From Trachythela sp. YZ-2020 (Eukaryota; Cnidaria; Anthozoa; Malacalcyonacea; Clavulariidae), in contig JADLSH010000318.1 of NCBI GenBank assembly GCA_016169945.1, forward strand, positions 620,001 to 684,000: a stretch of 64,000 nucleotides of DNA, written 5' to 3'. The translations under genes and the position numbers were made by a program. Shown piece after piece: positions 42,190 through 54,555 of the stretch (the first letter of the stretch is position 1; every line of letters begins with the position of its first letter). The notes under the pieces were generated by a model. That model saw nothing but the letters and a program-made list of their open reading frames with translations. It was not told where the DNA came from and did no database searches.

Positions 42190-43530
42190 ACAGCAGGGGA
42201 GTATATAAACCCTGCAGCGCGAGGGGTTATAGCCTTAACAAAACGTTAAGGGTTTAGCCTTTAACGTTAAGGGTTTAGCCACTTTTTCAAAAAGAAACAA
42301 AGTGGTGAAATCTGCCCAAAAAGTAAAGACGTTAGCCTTAACAAACTTTAATGGTTACTTGTTGGCAATTTTTTCAGTTTTTGAGAAGTGGTAAAAATGG
42401 CCAAAACGTAAAGCCTAACCCCTTAACGTTTTGTTAATGCTAACCCCTTTACGTTTTGGGCAGATATCGGCACTGTCTTGGTTTTTGAAAAAGTGGCGAA
42501 TTTTGACCGAAAAGGTAAGGCTAATAACCCCTTTACTTTTTTGCCAAAATTGGCCACTTTTTCAGTGCGCACAGGGAGAGTGTTAAACAAATGAAAAAGG
42601 GGAGAGTTTGGAGGAAAAAATAGGGGAAAGGTGGTAAACCAGAAGTGTCACTCTCCCAATAACACTTGTTTAGCGATCTGGAAACGAGCGCGGACGGGCG
42701 AGGCCAGTAACAAATTGCTATGGGAACTCATAATCTTAAGGCTAACCCCTTTACTTTTGAGCCATTTTCGGCCACATTTTCAAAATGTCAATACGTGACT
42801 GAAAATGGCCAAAAAGTAAAGGCTAACCCTTAACATTTTTTCGACATAATGTTAAGGCTAACCCCTTTACTTTTTGGCCATTTTCGGCCACATTTTCAAA
42901 ACGTTAAGGCTAACCCCTTTACCACAGAATAAAGATGTATACAGAAGGGCCACTCAGCGGTGCAACGTGTCCTCGGTTTTTTATGCAAAAATATGCAGTT
43001 TACTGGCCAGAGAAATGGCGGATCAGCCAGTTCGGCGTGCTTATTGGCCAGAAAAAGCAATTGACTGGCCAGAGAAATGGCGGCCAAACATGCGTAATGC
43101 GATAGGCGCGACCCCAAAAATTCAAAGGTTCCCAAGAGAGTGAACAATCTATATAATATTTACTCTATGCCTTTACTTTTTGGCCATTTCCGGCCACATA
43201 TTCAAAATGTCAATAAGTGACTGAAAATAGCCAAAAAGTAAAGGCTAACCCCTTAACATTTTTTCGACATAATGTTAAGGCTAACCCCTTTACTTTTTGG
43301 CCATTTCCGGCCACATATTCAAAATGTCAATAAGTGACTGAAAATGGCCAAAAAGTAAAGGCTAACCCCTTAACATTTTTTCGACATAATGTTAAGGCTA
43401 ACCCCTTTACTTTTTGGCCATTTCCGGCCACATATTCAAAATGTCAATAAATGACTGAAAATGGCCAAAAAGTAAAGGCTAACCCCTTTGAAAGGCTAAC
43501 CAAACGTAAAGGCTAACCACTGTCCATTTG
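42190..43530. repeat. ~120-bp palindromic satellite with telomere-like GGCTAACCCC blocks, block 1
   Basis: The unit contains TTTTTTCGACATAATGTTAA, GGCTAACCCCTTTACTTTTT, GGCCATTTCCGGCCAC, ATTCAAAATGTCAATAA and GACTGAAAATGGCCAAAAAG, then TAAAGGCTAACCCCTTAAC. Each unit is partly self-complementary around GGCCATTT and AAATGGCC. Left of 42700 the copies are more diverged. A non-repeat island at 42920-43150 has no gene support. Confidence 0.9.
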
Positions 43531-46365
43531 GGACAGTGAATCAAGTGAAAATTTTAAGAAAGCGTTAAAATCAGAGGAACTAAAAGAGAAATTAAACACA
43601 TTCCTTGATAGAGATTTCTCTTCAGAAAGAGAAAGCATAAACAAATGTGTCGACGAATTTCAAAAAATTATTAACCTTGCATCTAAGAAATCTCTTAAAA
43701 TTAAAAAGAAAAAATATAGACGAAAAATTAATAATGTTGCAAATAAAAAATGGTTTGATAAAGATTGTAGATTTAAAAGACACCAGCTAAGAAAACTTGC
43801 TAATCAGAAACATAGAGATCCAAATAATATTGAAATCAGAAATACATATCATACTGCTCTAAAAGACTATAAAAACACTTTGGAAACGAAAAAAACAACT
43901 TTTCATTTCAATAAAATTCAAGAACTTGAAAATGCTAGCAAAGATCCACTGCTATTTTGGAAAACACTCAAAAATAGCGGTGACAATCTTAATTTTAATG
44001 AAGCCAAAAAAATGCAACAACCAAGTGAATGGCTGAATCATTTTCAAACACTTCATACAGAACATCAATTAAATAAGGAACAAAACGAAATCCTTGAATG
44101 TTTAAAAAAACTATGAAAAAATCAAAGACAGCTTAACTGAACTTGATGACGTCATCACAGAATCTGAACTACGAAAAGCAGCTGAAGAGCTAAAATCAAA
44201 AAAGCTGTTTATAACGACAAAATCAGAAACGAAATGATTAGATTTAGTATTAAAACTCTCTCTAAAGGATTTCTAAAAGTTTTCAACAACATTTTAACAT
44301 CGGGAAGTTTCCCGAATCATGGACCGAGGTTTAATAACCCCGATCCATAAGTCGGGAAACTCTCTCGATCAAACAATTACCGAGGTATTTGTGTCTCAAG
44401 CTGCATGGGCAAATTATTTTGCTCAATTTTGAAAAAATAGATTGATGAATTTTGCAAACGAAAAGAAATTAATTCACCACTCAAATTGGATTTATGCCGG
44501 GAAATAGAACGGCAGACCATGTTCTCACACTGAAAACTCTGCATGAAAAATATGTTAAGCAGAGTAAGAATGAAAAAATGTATGCTTGCTTTGTCGACTT
44601 TAGAAAAGCTTTTGATTCTGTTTGGCATCAAGGATTATTTTACCAACTTATCAAAAATAACATTGGTGGACATTTTTACGATTTAATTCAAGACCTCTAC
44701 TCGAACACGAAATGTGCAATAAAACTATCTGAAAACAGAACACCATTTTTTCCGTATAAAAAGGGAGTCCGACAAGGATGCACTTTAAGCCCTTTATTAT
44801 TTAATATTTATATAAACGAACTTCCAAAACTATTTGAACAAACAAAATCAGATCCTTTTGTATTACCAAACGGAACTGCTATCAACAGTCTCTTATATGC
44901 AGATGATCTCATTATACTTTCACGATCAAAATTAGGTTTACAAAATTGTTTAAATCAACTAGACGAATGGTGTAGTAAATGGCTTATGGAAATTAATATC
45001 AAGAAAACAAAAGTTATGATTTTTCAAAAACACAACTCCAAATTACCAAACCTCCATTTCCACATTGGAAATAAAAAGATAGATATAGTCAAAGAGTATA
45101 CCTATCTTGGCCTAAAAATTGTGCCAAATGGCAAATTTAAACTTGCACAAAAACAACTAAGTGAAAAAGCTTTACATGCACTTTATAAAATTCGTAAAAA
45201 TATAGATTTTCATAAGCTTTCACCAAAAACAGCTACAAAAATTTTTGACTCAGTTGTTTCCCCAATTCTACTATACAACTCAGAAATTTGGGGAACATAC
45301 GAAAAAAATGATCTAAATAAATGGGATAATTCAGAAACAGAGAAAGTTCATCTAAGATTCTGCAAACTATATCTGGGTGTTAACAGAAAAGCAAGCAATA
45401 TAGCTTGCAGAAGTGAACTCGGGAAATATCCACTACTGATTACAATTAAAAAGAATATAATAAACTATTTTAAACATATCTCTAAACTAGACGACAACTC
45501 AATCGTTAAACAATCCTTCCAAATGTCTAAACAACTATATAATGAAGGCAAGGAATCTTTTTATACTAACACAATAAACATGCTAAAATCATCCTATGAT
45601 AATATAACAAACCTAGAATCTGATATAATCAACTACGATACAAAACTATCGTAAACAAGATGAAAGATAAATATTTTGAATTCTGGCGACATAAAATGAT
45701 TAACTCCCCAAACTCTCCTTCTTTTGTACATTTAAAAACGACTACAAAATGGAAAAATACTTATCCCTTATTAAAAATCCAACAATAAGAAGAACATTCT
45801 CCCAATATCGCGTAAGCAACCATAAGTTGCAAATTGAACGAGGAAGATACAAAAATGTTCCTCGTGAAGAGCGTATCTGTAAACTATGTGACTCTGGCAA
45901 GGTGGAAAACGAATTCCACTTCGCCTTCACATGCCAGAAATACCAACACTTACGAGACAACTCAAACAACATTCTCAAAAATCTGTTTGATCTCAACATA
46001 ACAACAGAAACTAAACAGAAATTACTTGAACACACAATGTCTTCGGACGATCCTGTTCTAATAAATCTATTTTCCAAGTATATATTTCTCTGCACAACGG
46101 AACGAGAAGATAGCCTCAAATTCCTGGAAACCCCAAATAATTGAAAAAACCCAACATATTATATTAATATTGTAAAGTAGTCATAACATTATAGTTTGGA
46201 CATTCAAACAATTTATAGATTATCCCATATATATATATTATATTGTTGTTCAGTGCTCTTACAGCACTTATATACTTTAGCAATGCCTGTAATTACAGTA
46301 GGTCATGCCAATAAAGTTTTATAAAAAAACAAAAAAATTAGTTTTATAAAAAAAAAAAAAAAACC
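43531..46365 (+). pseudogene. Satellite-inserted LINE, copy A (5'-truncated, frameshifted)
   Basis: 43550-44116 encodes the linker that follows the endonuclease in LINE ORF2 (WFDKDCRFKRHQLRKLANQ, LLFWKTLKN). Frames are broken at about 44116-44490. 44494-45654 encodes RT (FVDFRKAFDSVWH, GVRQGCTLSPLLFNIYINEL, YADD) and the thumb. 45749-46144 adds the C-terminal RVSNHKLQIERGRY region and a CX2CX9HX4C motif (CKLC, H, C). A 3' UTR with GGTCATGCCAATAAAG and an A-rich tail end at about 46365. Both ends abut GGCTAACC/CCCTTAAC-type satellite sequence. The endonuclease is missing. Confidence 0.9.
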
Positions 46366-47165
46366 CATAACATTAAACCCTTAACATTTTCGACATAATG
46401 TTAAGGCTAACTACTTTTTCCATTTCCGGCCACATATTCAAAATGTCAATAAATGACTGAAAATGGCCAAAAAGTAAAGGCTAACTCCTTAACATTTTTT
46501 CGACATAATGTTAAGGCTAACTACTACTTTTTGGCCATTTCCGGCCACATATTCAAAATGTCAATAAATGACTGAAAATGGCCAAAAAGTAAAGGCTAAC
46601 CCCTTAACATTTTTTCGACATAATGTTAAGGCTAACCCCTTTACTTTTTGGCCATTTCCGGCCACATATTCAAAATGTCAATAAGTGACTGAAAATGGCC
46701 AAAAAGTAAAGGCTAACCTAACATTTTTCGACATAATGTTAAGGCTAACCCCTTTACTTTTTGGCCATTTCCGGCCACATATTCAAAATGTCAATAAATG
46801 ACTGAAAATGGCCAAAAAGTAAAGGCTAACTCCTTAAAATTTTTTCGACATAATGATAAGGCTAACCTCTTTACTTTTTGGCAATTTCCGGCCACATATT
46901 CAAAATGTCAATAAGCGACTGAAAATGGCAAAAGTAAGGCTAACCCTTAACATTTTTCGACATAATGTTAAGGCTAACTCTTCACTTTTGGCCATTTCGG
47001 CCACATATTCAAAATGTCAATAAATGACTGAAAATGGCCAAAAAGTAAAGGCTAACCCCTTAACATTTTTTCGACATAATGTTAAGGCTAACCCCTTTAC
47101 TTTTTGGCCATTTCCGGCCACATATTCAAAATGTCAATAAATGACTGAAAATGGCCAAAAAGTAA
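46366..47165. repeat. Palindromic satellite, block 2
   Basis: About seven units of the same ~120-bp repeat separate LINE copies A and B. Some units carry small deletions (46700-46735, 46920-46985). Confidence 0.92.
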
Positions 47166-49300
47166 AGGTTAACCCAGGTTTTATTAAAGTATTTAATTCT
47201 ATCATAAATTCTGGAAATTTTCCTAAGTCATGGTGTGAAGGACTCATCACTCCAATTTTTAAGTCAGGTAATAGAGTAGACCCAACTAATTACAGAGGAA
47301 TATGTGTTTCAAGCTTCTTAGGAAAATTTTTCTGCTCAATCCTCAATGATAGATTGATGAATTTTACAAAACAAGAAAATATAATACACCCATCTCAAAT
47401 AGGTTTTATGCCTGGCAATAGAACAGCTGACCACATTCTAACATTAAAAACACTACACGACAAATATGTTAAACAACAGAATAATGGGAAAATATATGCC
47501 TGCTTTGTTGATTTTAAGAAAGCCTTTGACTCAATTTGGCACGATGGTCTATTCCTAAAACTGCTAGAAAATAAAGTAGGTGGACGATTCTATGACCTGA
47601 TCAAAAACCTTTACACAAATACTCAATGTGCTGTGAAGATTTCTGATAAAAGAACACCTTTCTTTTCTTATCAGAAAGGCGTTCGTCAAGGTTGTGTCTT
47701 AAGTCCACTTCTATTTAATATCTATATTAATGAACTGCCAAAGTTATTCGAAAAAACAAATTCTGATCCATTTCTATTAAAAAATAATACAACAATAAGC
47801 AGCCTTCTCTATGCAGACGATCTCGTTATATTGTCAAGATCAAAATCCGGTCTTCAAAATTGCTTGAACGTACTTCAAAATTGGAGTAAAATGGTTAATG
47901 GAAGTTAATCTTAAGAAAACCAAAGTTATGATTCTACAAAACATAAATCCAAAGTACAAAACGTAAACTTTTTATTGGAAATAACACAATCTCTATCACA
48001 GACGAATACACTTATCTCGGTCTGAAATTAACACCTAACACAAAATTCACAGTTGCCAACCAACAACTTAGTGAAAAGGCAATGCATGCTTTATACAAAA
48101 TACGTAAAAATATTGATTTTCACTGCTTACCTCCAAAATTAGCTTGTAAAATCTTTGACAGTGTGATTTCACCCATCTTACTATATAACTCAGAAGTATG
48201 GGGGGCGTACACAGACAACGATTTTAATAAGTGGGATAAAACGTCAACAGAGAAAGCCCATCTAAGATTCTGTAAACTCTACCTGGGTGTAAATAGAAAA
48301 GCCAGCAATGTCGCCAGTAGAGGGGAACTGGGAAAGTTCCCATTGTTACTTCAAGTATTGAAGAATATACTCAATTATATTAATACTATTTGTCAACTCC
48401 CAGACTCATCAATTGTAAAACAAGCTTTCTACAACTCGAAAGAACTTTACATGAACGGCAAAGAATCATTCTACTCAAATATTGCAAATACATTGAAAAA
48501 TCATTACCCTACACTTGACGAACCAATAAATCTAGAAACATTTATCAAAGACAAAAATATAGATACTATAATAGACAACATAAAGAACAACTATATTTCG
48601 TTCTGGAAACAGGCTCAAACAGCAAATATAGACAATTCCTCAAAACTATCATTCTACTCCACATTTAAAAAAGAGTACAAACAAGAAGGTTACTTAACTT
48701 TTATAAAAAATCCATCGCAAAGACGAATGTTGACAAAATTTCGAATAAGTAATCACAAGTTATTAATCGAATACGGCCGCTACCAAAACATACCCCGCGA
48801 AGAAAGATATTGTAAAACTTGCGGAACTGGGTTGAAGATGAATTTCACTTTTCTTTTGAATGTGAAAGTTACAAGAACATTAGAAACAATACAAACAATA
48901 TCTTAAAAAATATTTTTCTGATGAAACTTACAACAGAATCAAAACAAAATCTATTGACTCACGTAATGTCGTCCAATGATTCAGTTTTAGTAATGCTATT
49001 CTCAGACTTCATTTCAAAGTGTTTTAATGTCAGAGACAAATGCCTTCAACCTGGGGATACTACATAATTATCATTATTGATATATACTGTAGATAAATAC
49101 TATATATATATATATATACTATAAGACTTTATGAACTACACTCACAGTAGTCGTAACATTATTGTTCGGTCTTCCGAAACATTATATAGATTATTATGTT
49201 TTGTTATTTACTTATTTAGTGCTAGTTGTAGCATTCATACTTTAGCAATACCTGTAAATTAGGTCATGCCAATAAAGTGAATTTAAAAAAAACAAAAAAA
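47166..49300 (+). pseudogene. Satellite-inserted LINE, copy B (more 5'-truncated, two frameshifts)
   Basis: It starts within the RT (GFIKVFNSIINSGNFPKSW), keeps NYRGICVSSFLGKFF, FVDFKKAFDSIWHDG, GVRQGCVLSPLLFNIYINEL and YADD, and runs to the same C-terminal HKLLIEYGRYQNIPREERY and CX2C...HX4C motif. Frames shift near 47895 and 48835. The 3' end (GGTCATGCCAATAAAG, A-tail) matches copy A. The two copies differ at many codons, so they are separate insertions rather than a recent duplication. The 5' junction is AAAGGTTAACCC and the 3' junction CCCTTAACATTTTTT. Confidence 0.9.
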
Positions 49301-50710
49301 ACCCTTAACATTTTTTCGACATAATGTTAAGGCTAACCCCTTTACTTTTTGGCCATTTCCGGCCACATATTCAAAATGTCAATAAATGACTGAAAATGGC
49401 CAAAAAGTAAAGGCTAACTCCTTAACATTTTTTCGACATAATGTTAAGGCTAACCCCTTTACTTTTTGGCCATTTCCGGCCACATATTCAAAATGTCAAT
49501 AAGTGACTGAAAATGGCAAAAAGTAAAGGCTAACCCCTTAACATTTTTTCGACATAATGTTAAGGCTAACCCCTTTACTTTTTGGCCATTTCCGGCCACA
49601 TATTCAAAATGTCAATAAATGACTGAAAATGGCCAAAAAGTAAAGGCTAACTCCTTAACATTTTTTCGACATAATGTTAAGGTGGTCCAATACAAAAATT
49701 TTTTTTTTCTATCTTTTATTACCATTGAATCTCTACTGCTAATATGTTGTTAGCCTCAACACTCTGACAGAAAAAATATGTTGCTGCAAAACATTGTTGC
49801 CATGGTTACCGAGATAAAGCACCCCCTGTGGTGAAATTCATGCAATTTTATAAACACAATAACTGAATAAGCATTAATGATAAAATTCTGGAATAACTTT
49901 TATTTACTAACAAATAACATTGTCTAGGGCTTGAACTAAAACAATCAACATTGAAGCATTATCACCAGTTTTACAGGTCAAAAACTGGAAAGGCATTTGA
50001 CGACTCGCATGGAAACTGTCGCCACTTCAAAACTATTCTACGTAACTCAATTATTTTAGTTCATGACCTAGAGCTTGATATGATGAGTCTATGCTGAAAA
50101 TTTCATCAAGATAGCTTCAATACCTCTTCAGATATCCTGCGCGCAATAATGGAAATCGCTAATTTCTGCTTATTCGAGAAAAATGCATTTAAAGTTCAAT
50201 GTTCGGTTTATCAACATGATGGTCACATTAAGGTGGCCTTATACATTGAAAACTATTTTTCCTAATTTAATACTTTTTCCTCATTTTTACTCTAATATTA
50301 TAGAATATGGGTGGCGGACACAAAACTTTACTCATTTGGAGAAAAAACTTTTTCGTAAATGCTCCAATGCTCGCGATTTTCCAATAACATGTCGTTGCTA
50401 TGGTGGTTACTACGGGACAAAATTTCAAACAAGCTGCTATTTTCCCCTCTTTACCAATTTTCCGCCAAACAAATAGAAAAATTAACACCAGAAAACGAAA
50501 AAGGGATCATTAATGATGCATAATATGGCTATTTTCAAAATACGATTTTCTTTTAAAATTTGAGTGTAAGACCACCTTAAGGCTAACCCCTTTACTTTTT
50601 GGCCATTTTCGGCCACATATTCAAAATGTCAATAAGTGACTGAAAATGGCCAAAAAGTAAAGGCTAACTCCTTAACATTTTTTCGACATAATGTTAAGGC
50701 TAACCCCTTT
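49301..50710. repeat. Palindromic satellite, block 3, split by a TTAA element
   Basis: Units at 49301-49680 and 50577-50710 are interrupted by the element at 49681-50576. Unit spacing is about 119 bp. Confidence 0.9.
49681..50576. mobile_element. TTAA-targeting (piggyBac-like) non-autonomous element
   Basis: It starts GGTGGTCCAATACA and ends TGTAAGACCACC; TTAA lies at both edges (49677-49680, 50577-50580). Removing it with one TTAA restores the satellite word CATAATGTTAAGGCTAACCC. The second internal ATTAAGGTGGCCTTATACAT near 50225 may be the start of a related nested copy. No transposase frame is visible. Confidence 0.85.
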
Positions 50711-51168
50711 CCTTTTTGGCCAAATAAGAGTAAAAAGGGGGAAAAAGAGAGAAAAAGGGGGAAAGGAAAAGAAAAAGAAAAAAAGGGGAAAAAGAGAAAT
50801 TAACAAAAGAGTAAAAAAAGTAACAAAAAAGAGTAAAAAAAAAACCCAAAAAAGGGGGGGAAAAGAAACAAAAAGAAAAAAAGGGGGAAAAAAAGAACAA
50901 AAAAGAGTAAAAAGAGGGAAAAAAACAAACTTTTACTCTTTTTGTTTTTTTACTCTTTTCTGTAACTTTTTTTGTTTCCCCTTTTTTTTTGTTCTTTTTT
51001 TAACTTTTTTTTGTTTTTTTTCACTCTTTTTTGTTACTTTTCTGGTTACTTTTTTTATCTTTTTTGTTACTTTTTTTTTAATGTTTTTTTTTTGTTTTTT
51101 CCCCTTTTTCCTTTTTTTAGTTTTTTTTTACTCTTTGTCACTTTTTTTTAAACCTTTTTTTGGTTCCT
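50711..51168. repeat. Low-complexity purine then pyrimidine tract
   Basis: AAAAAGGGGGAAAAAGAG-type sequence passes into TTTTTTTACTCTTTTTTGT-type sequence at about 50930, giving a long near-inverted purine/pyrimidine pair. The Lys-rich and Phe-rich frames over it are artefacts. Confidence 0.9.
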
Positions 51169-51169
51169 A

Positions 51170-51990
51170 GTCCAATTGTTCTAGTCTGAAAATAGTCAGG
51201 TGAACTCGGTTTCTGCATTGATTACCGCAAACTCAATCAAACCACATGCAATGACGCACATCCCTTGCCTAGGGCTGATGATCTATTAGACTCGTCGGAC
51301 ATGCAAAGTATTTTACAACTCTAGACTTAAAAAGCGGCTATTCCTGTCCACTCAGATGTCCGCAAAAAAACTTTGCTTTTGTCACACATGGCGGCTTATA
51401 GGAGTTTAACCGTATACCTTTTGGTCTAGCAACTGCACCCGCGACATTTCAACGAGCCATGGAACTTGTTGTAGGTATAGGATTAGGTGCAATACTCTCA
51501 CAGCTTGACGATAATGGTTTAGAACGACCCATATCATATGCATCTAAAATCTTATCTGCTTGAGAGCGTAAATATTGCACCACAGAAAAAGAAGGGTTTG
51601 CGGTTGTATTCAGTATTCGCACTTTTCGAACATACAGTACTGCCTTGAAGTAACTTAACACAAATATGCGGTTAACCGCAGGTCACACACAGTGGTTTTT
51701 CTGTTTGTGGTATGATTACTGCACCAACCGCACCCGCACACAGCGCACCCGCTCACCACACGCACAGCACCCACTAACCGCACACACCCCACCTGCTAAC
51801 CGCACAAACCGCAACCGAACCGCAGTGTTAAGTTACTTCTAGGCAGTACTGTACTTGCTAGGCCGCCCGTTTAAGGTAAATTCAAGACACTATATACTTA
51901 GGCGCCCAGAAATAACTAGGAATTACTATACCCAAATCACAAAAAGTGAAACAGAAGTTTACCTGCAAAACAACGCTATCAAACGATGAC
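51170..51990 (+). pseudogene. Ty3/gypsy-type pol fragment (RT and RNase H), broken by a TIR element
   Basis: Translated pieces match a gypsy-like RT (DYRKLNQTTCNDAHPLP-like word, then FNRIPFGLATAPATFQRAM) and RNase H (LGAILSQLDDNGLERPISYA, YCTTEKEGFAVVFSI). Stops and frameshifts are frequent, and a deletion joins RT to RNase H near 51475. RNase H resumes after the element at 51635-51851 with LLGRPF. It is not functional. Confidence 0.8.
51635..51851. mobile_element. TA-flanked MITE inserted in the gypsy-like RNase H remnant
   Basis: The ends CAGTACTGCCTTGAAGTAAC and GTTACTTCTAGGCAGTACTG are inverted, with TA on both sides; CAGT ends plus TA fit Tc1/mariner. The interior is a run of ACCGCA/CACCCG words. 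Confidence 0.8.
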
Positions 51991-52531
51991 TTTAAGTTAT
52001 ATTTAGAGTTTATATTCGTTAATATAACCTTTCCAAATTGAATACAAGCCTTTGTAATAGGATAAACCTTACAAACCTTTGAATATTGACGAAAAATAGC
52101 CAATTTCACGATCTTTACGATCCGATATAAATGATGAACTGAACACCTTTGGTCAAAATGTCCACATGGAATAGCGAAGTTGATATTTTGTTGTATACGA
52201 TGGCCTGTCATTGTGTAGACTTTCTCAAAGTCCCTCGTCTTTCGGTCGTCTTTATAACGAAGGAATTTTCAAGGAAGTATTTGCGAAAGAGTAAGGAATT
52301 TGCGGAAGTCAATTGTTTATGCGCGGTGTCAGAGGCGCGGTGTGAGACGGGGGACTTTTCCAACTTGTAGCGCGCCAAATTTTACTGACCCAAAAACTGG
52401 TCAGTAACGCTGAGCTATATATAATATAATATGAACATGCTTTGTTGATGATCCCTTCAACCAATCAGAGAGAACGTGAAAAGGAACATGTCAATCAAAG
52501 CGTCGCACTCGCTCATCAAATTTCACATTTA
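51990..52531. other. Stretch without a recognisable gene
   Basis: A 73-residue plus frame (52149-52370) has no domain I recognise and lies between dead retroelement pieces. I do not call it a gene. Confidence 0.4.
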
Positions 52532-52858
52532 GACCAATTAAAAAAAGTTTTTAGTTTTTCATCGCCGCCCGCCCCTGAAAAATAGGCCGCCCGAAATATT
52601 TTTTTTATTATTATTAAATCGGAATTAGTCGGAAGTAGTCGGAAACCGAAATGCCTTTCGTTGTCGTACGTTGTCTTGACTGTGACTATTTCTTGCGCAG
52701 ACAAAATGTGTGAAATGGAAAACAACCTTTTAACCCGTTTTTAAAAGGGGAAATATACTACTTACGCTATTAAAAAATAAAAAAAATAAAAATCCGCCCG
52801 CCCGCCCCACGTTTTTCAAAAAATCTGATGAAAAACTAAAAACTTTTTTTAATTGGCC
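52532..52858. mobile_element. TTA-flanked MITE
   Basis: The ends GACCAATTAAAAAAAGTTTT and AAACTTTTTTTAATTGGCC are complements that continue through AGTTTTTCATC/GATGAAAAACT. TTA lies at both sides. CCGCCCGCCC words occur in both arms. Confidence 0.8.
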
Positions 52859-52931
52859 TTATAAATAGACGCCCGAAAGTCCAATTTAACACCAGACACA
52901 AAGGCAAATAGCGCACAAATTACAAATAAAT

Positions 52932-53211
52932 ATGGAGAGATCGATCTCAAAGGCGATTGAAAAAGCAAGGCAGTCTTCTGGTTATTTGCAGTTAAAAGAG
53001 TATCAACGGCAGACCATGGAAGCCTAACTATCTGGTAGAGATGTGTTCGTTTCTGCGCCAACGGGAGCTTGTCTGCGGCGCAGGCTAACGGGAGCTGGGA
53101 AAAGTGTAACTTTTGAGTTAGCTCCCCATGCCTTCGAGCACATGTCGGAAAATAGCAAGTCGCTAGTTGTCGTTGTTGTTCCATTGGTCTCGCTGATGAA
53201 AGCCTAATTAC
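52932..53211 (+). pseudogene. RecQ-like DNA helicase N-terminal fragment
   Basis: From ATG 52932 the frame reads AIEKARQSSGYLQLKEYQRQ, then after a stop GRDVFVSAPTGA, TGAGKSVTFELAPHAFEHM and SLVVVVVPLVSLMK. The order (helicase start, Walker A APTGAGKS, motif Ia VPLVSLMK) fits RecQ-type superfamily 2 helicases. The Walker A motif is split by about 27 bp that duplicate CGGGAGCT-containing sequence (53063-53096), and there is an in-frame stop near 53026. The rest of the helicase is absent downstream. Confidence 0.75.
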
Positions 53212-54555
53212 ATGCTGCCATTCACATGCGAATGCCATACCTGTGCACAATGCCATACCTGTGCACATGGCCAGCTTGGCCGGATAGTTATATCAGATTA
53301 CTACCGAACATAAGCAGCTCCGCCCCTGTTAATTAATAGGCAAGTCTTTCTTCACACTTTGGCGCGAAGCGCGACAAGAAAACCTGCAAGCGAGACAAGT
53401 CGACCTCCCGCTCGCGACTTCGTCGCTCGCGCTCGTCAGTGCTGCCCTCGGCCAGTGCTGCCCTCGACTAGCAGAGGTCGACTTGGAGCAAGTCTAGTCA
53501 TTGTGGTAAGCCACACTTTGTTCTACCTTTCCATTTTACGTTTCAAAAGCGCTGAAAATTTACCTTACTACAATTCTTTCTGGAACTAGATTCCGTGCAT
53601 TCAATCGCAAAAGTTTCCCATTTACTTTTACGTTTGCTTTCGTCCTTGGTATCAAAATATATTATATATATAGCATCGAGGTTTTCACTTGTTTCCATCT
53701 AACAAACTGACGTTACGCAATTTTCATATACGTTTATCTGGATTTTTCTTCATCACTTTGCTTAGGGTTAGGTTAGGGTTTTGAGTAGGTTTTACGGTTA
53801 GGGTCATTTACAAAGTTTTTAAACTTTACTTCAAAGTTGAAAAAATGACGTAACGTCAGTTTGGTAGATGGAAACAAGTGGCGACCTTCTTTGTGATTCA
53901 TATTGCAAGAGGCTGCAATGTTATCCGTTCAGCGTGATGTTGATTTGCTGATTTACTTCATGTTACTACAGCATAGTTCTTTGCGCGCAGTCGAGCGGGA
54001 AATATAAACAGATTTATTCATGGCACTGCGTTAGAAACATATTTAAAAACGAAATTTAAGGATATAGTTATTGATGACAAGAATTGTCTACAATATACAA
54101 ATAAATCCTGTGTTAAAACCGAAGAAGTTGCCTTTGCGGATTTACCCTTCACTCGCCATTAGAACAACTGAAATGTTGGTACGAGAACAAGAACTCTGCG
54201 TTGAAAAACTATTCGTATGTACATGTACTAAACGCATTTATTGGTAAACGCTACCCAACGAAGATCAATGAAAACTGTTCGAGAATCGAGTGACGATTGT
54301 ACTCGCCATTCTGAATATTTAACTGCCAACGAATGTGCATTATTCATCTTAAAGCCGGTTTTCCACTTCACCTTTTCGCACTTCACAATTTTTTCTAAGA
54401 ATCAAACTTATGAACATTTTCGTAGGGCTTCATATATTAGGTTTGCGTTTGTCGGGAAAATGCTGCCCTTGGCCACCCCTAAAACATGGGGCCCGACGCC
54501 CCTGCGTAGTACCAAATAATTAGAAATCAAGATATTAAAGTACGCACAATAGTCC
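53212..54555. mobile_element. Stretch with one TIR element (53686-53880) and no gene
   Basis: 53686-53880 has inverted ends CACTTGTTTCCATCTAACAAACTG-type (first 20 bp CACTTGTTTCCATCTAACAA) and an internal GGTTAGGTTAGGGTTTTGAG run. Other frames (53359-53589, 54241-54519) have no domain support. 53391-53470 contains locally repeated GCGACTTCG/GCTGCCCTCG words. Confidence 0.55.

Noticed and set aside
50691..51170. Lys-rich then Phe-rich 159-residue frame
   Set aside because: Low-complexity purine/pyrimidine tract with no domain and no start context.
52149..52370. Possible 73-residue gene
   Set aside because: No domain, no splice context, and surrounded by retroelement debris.
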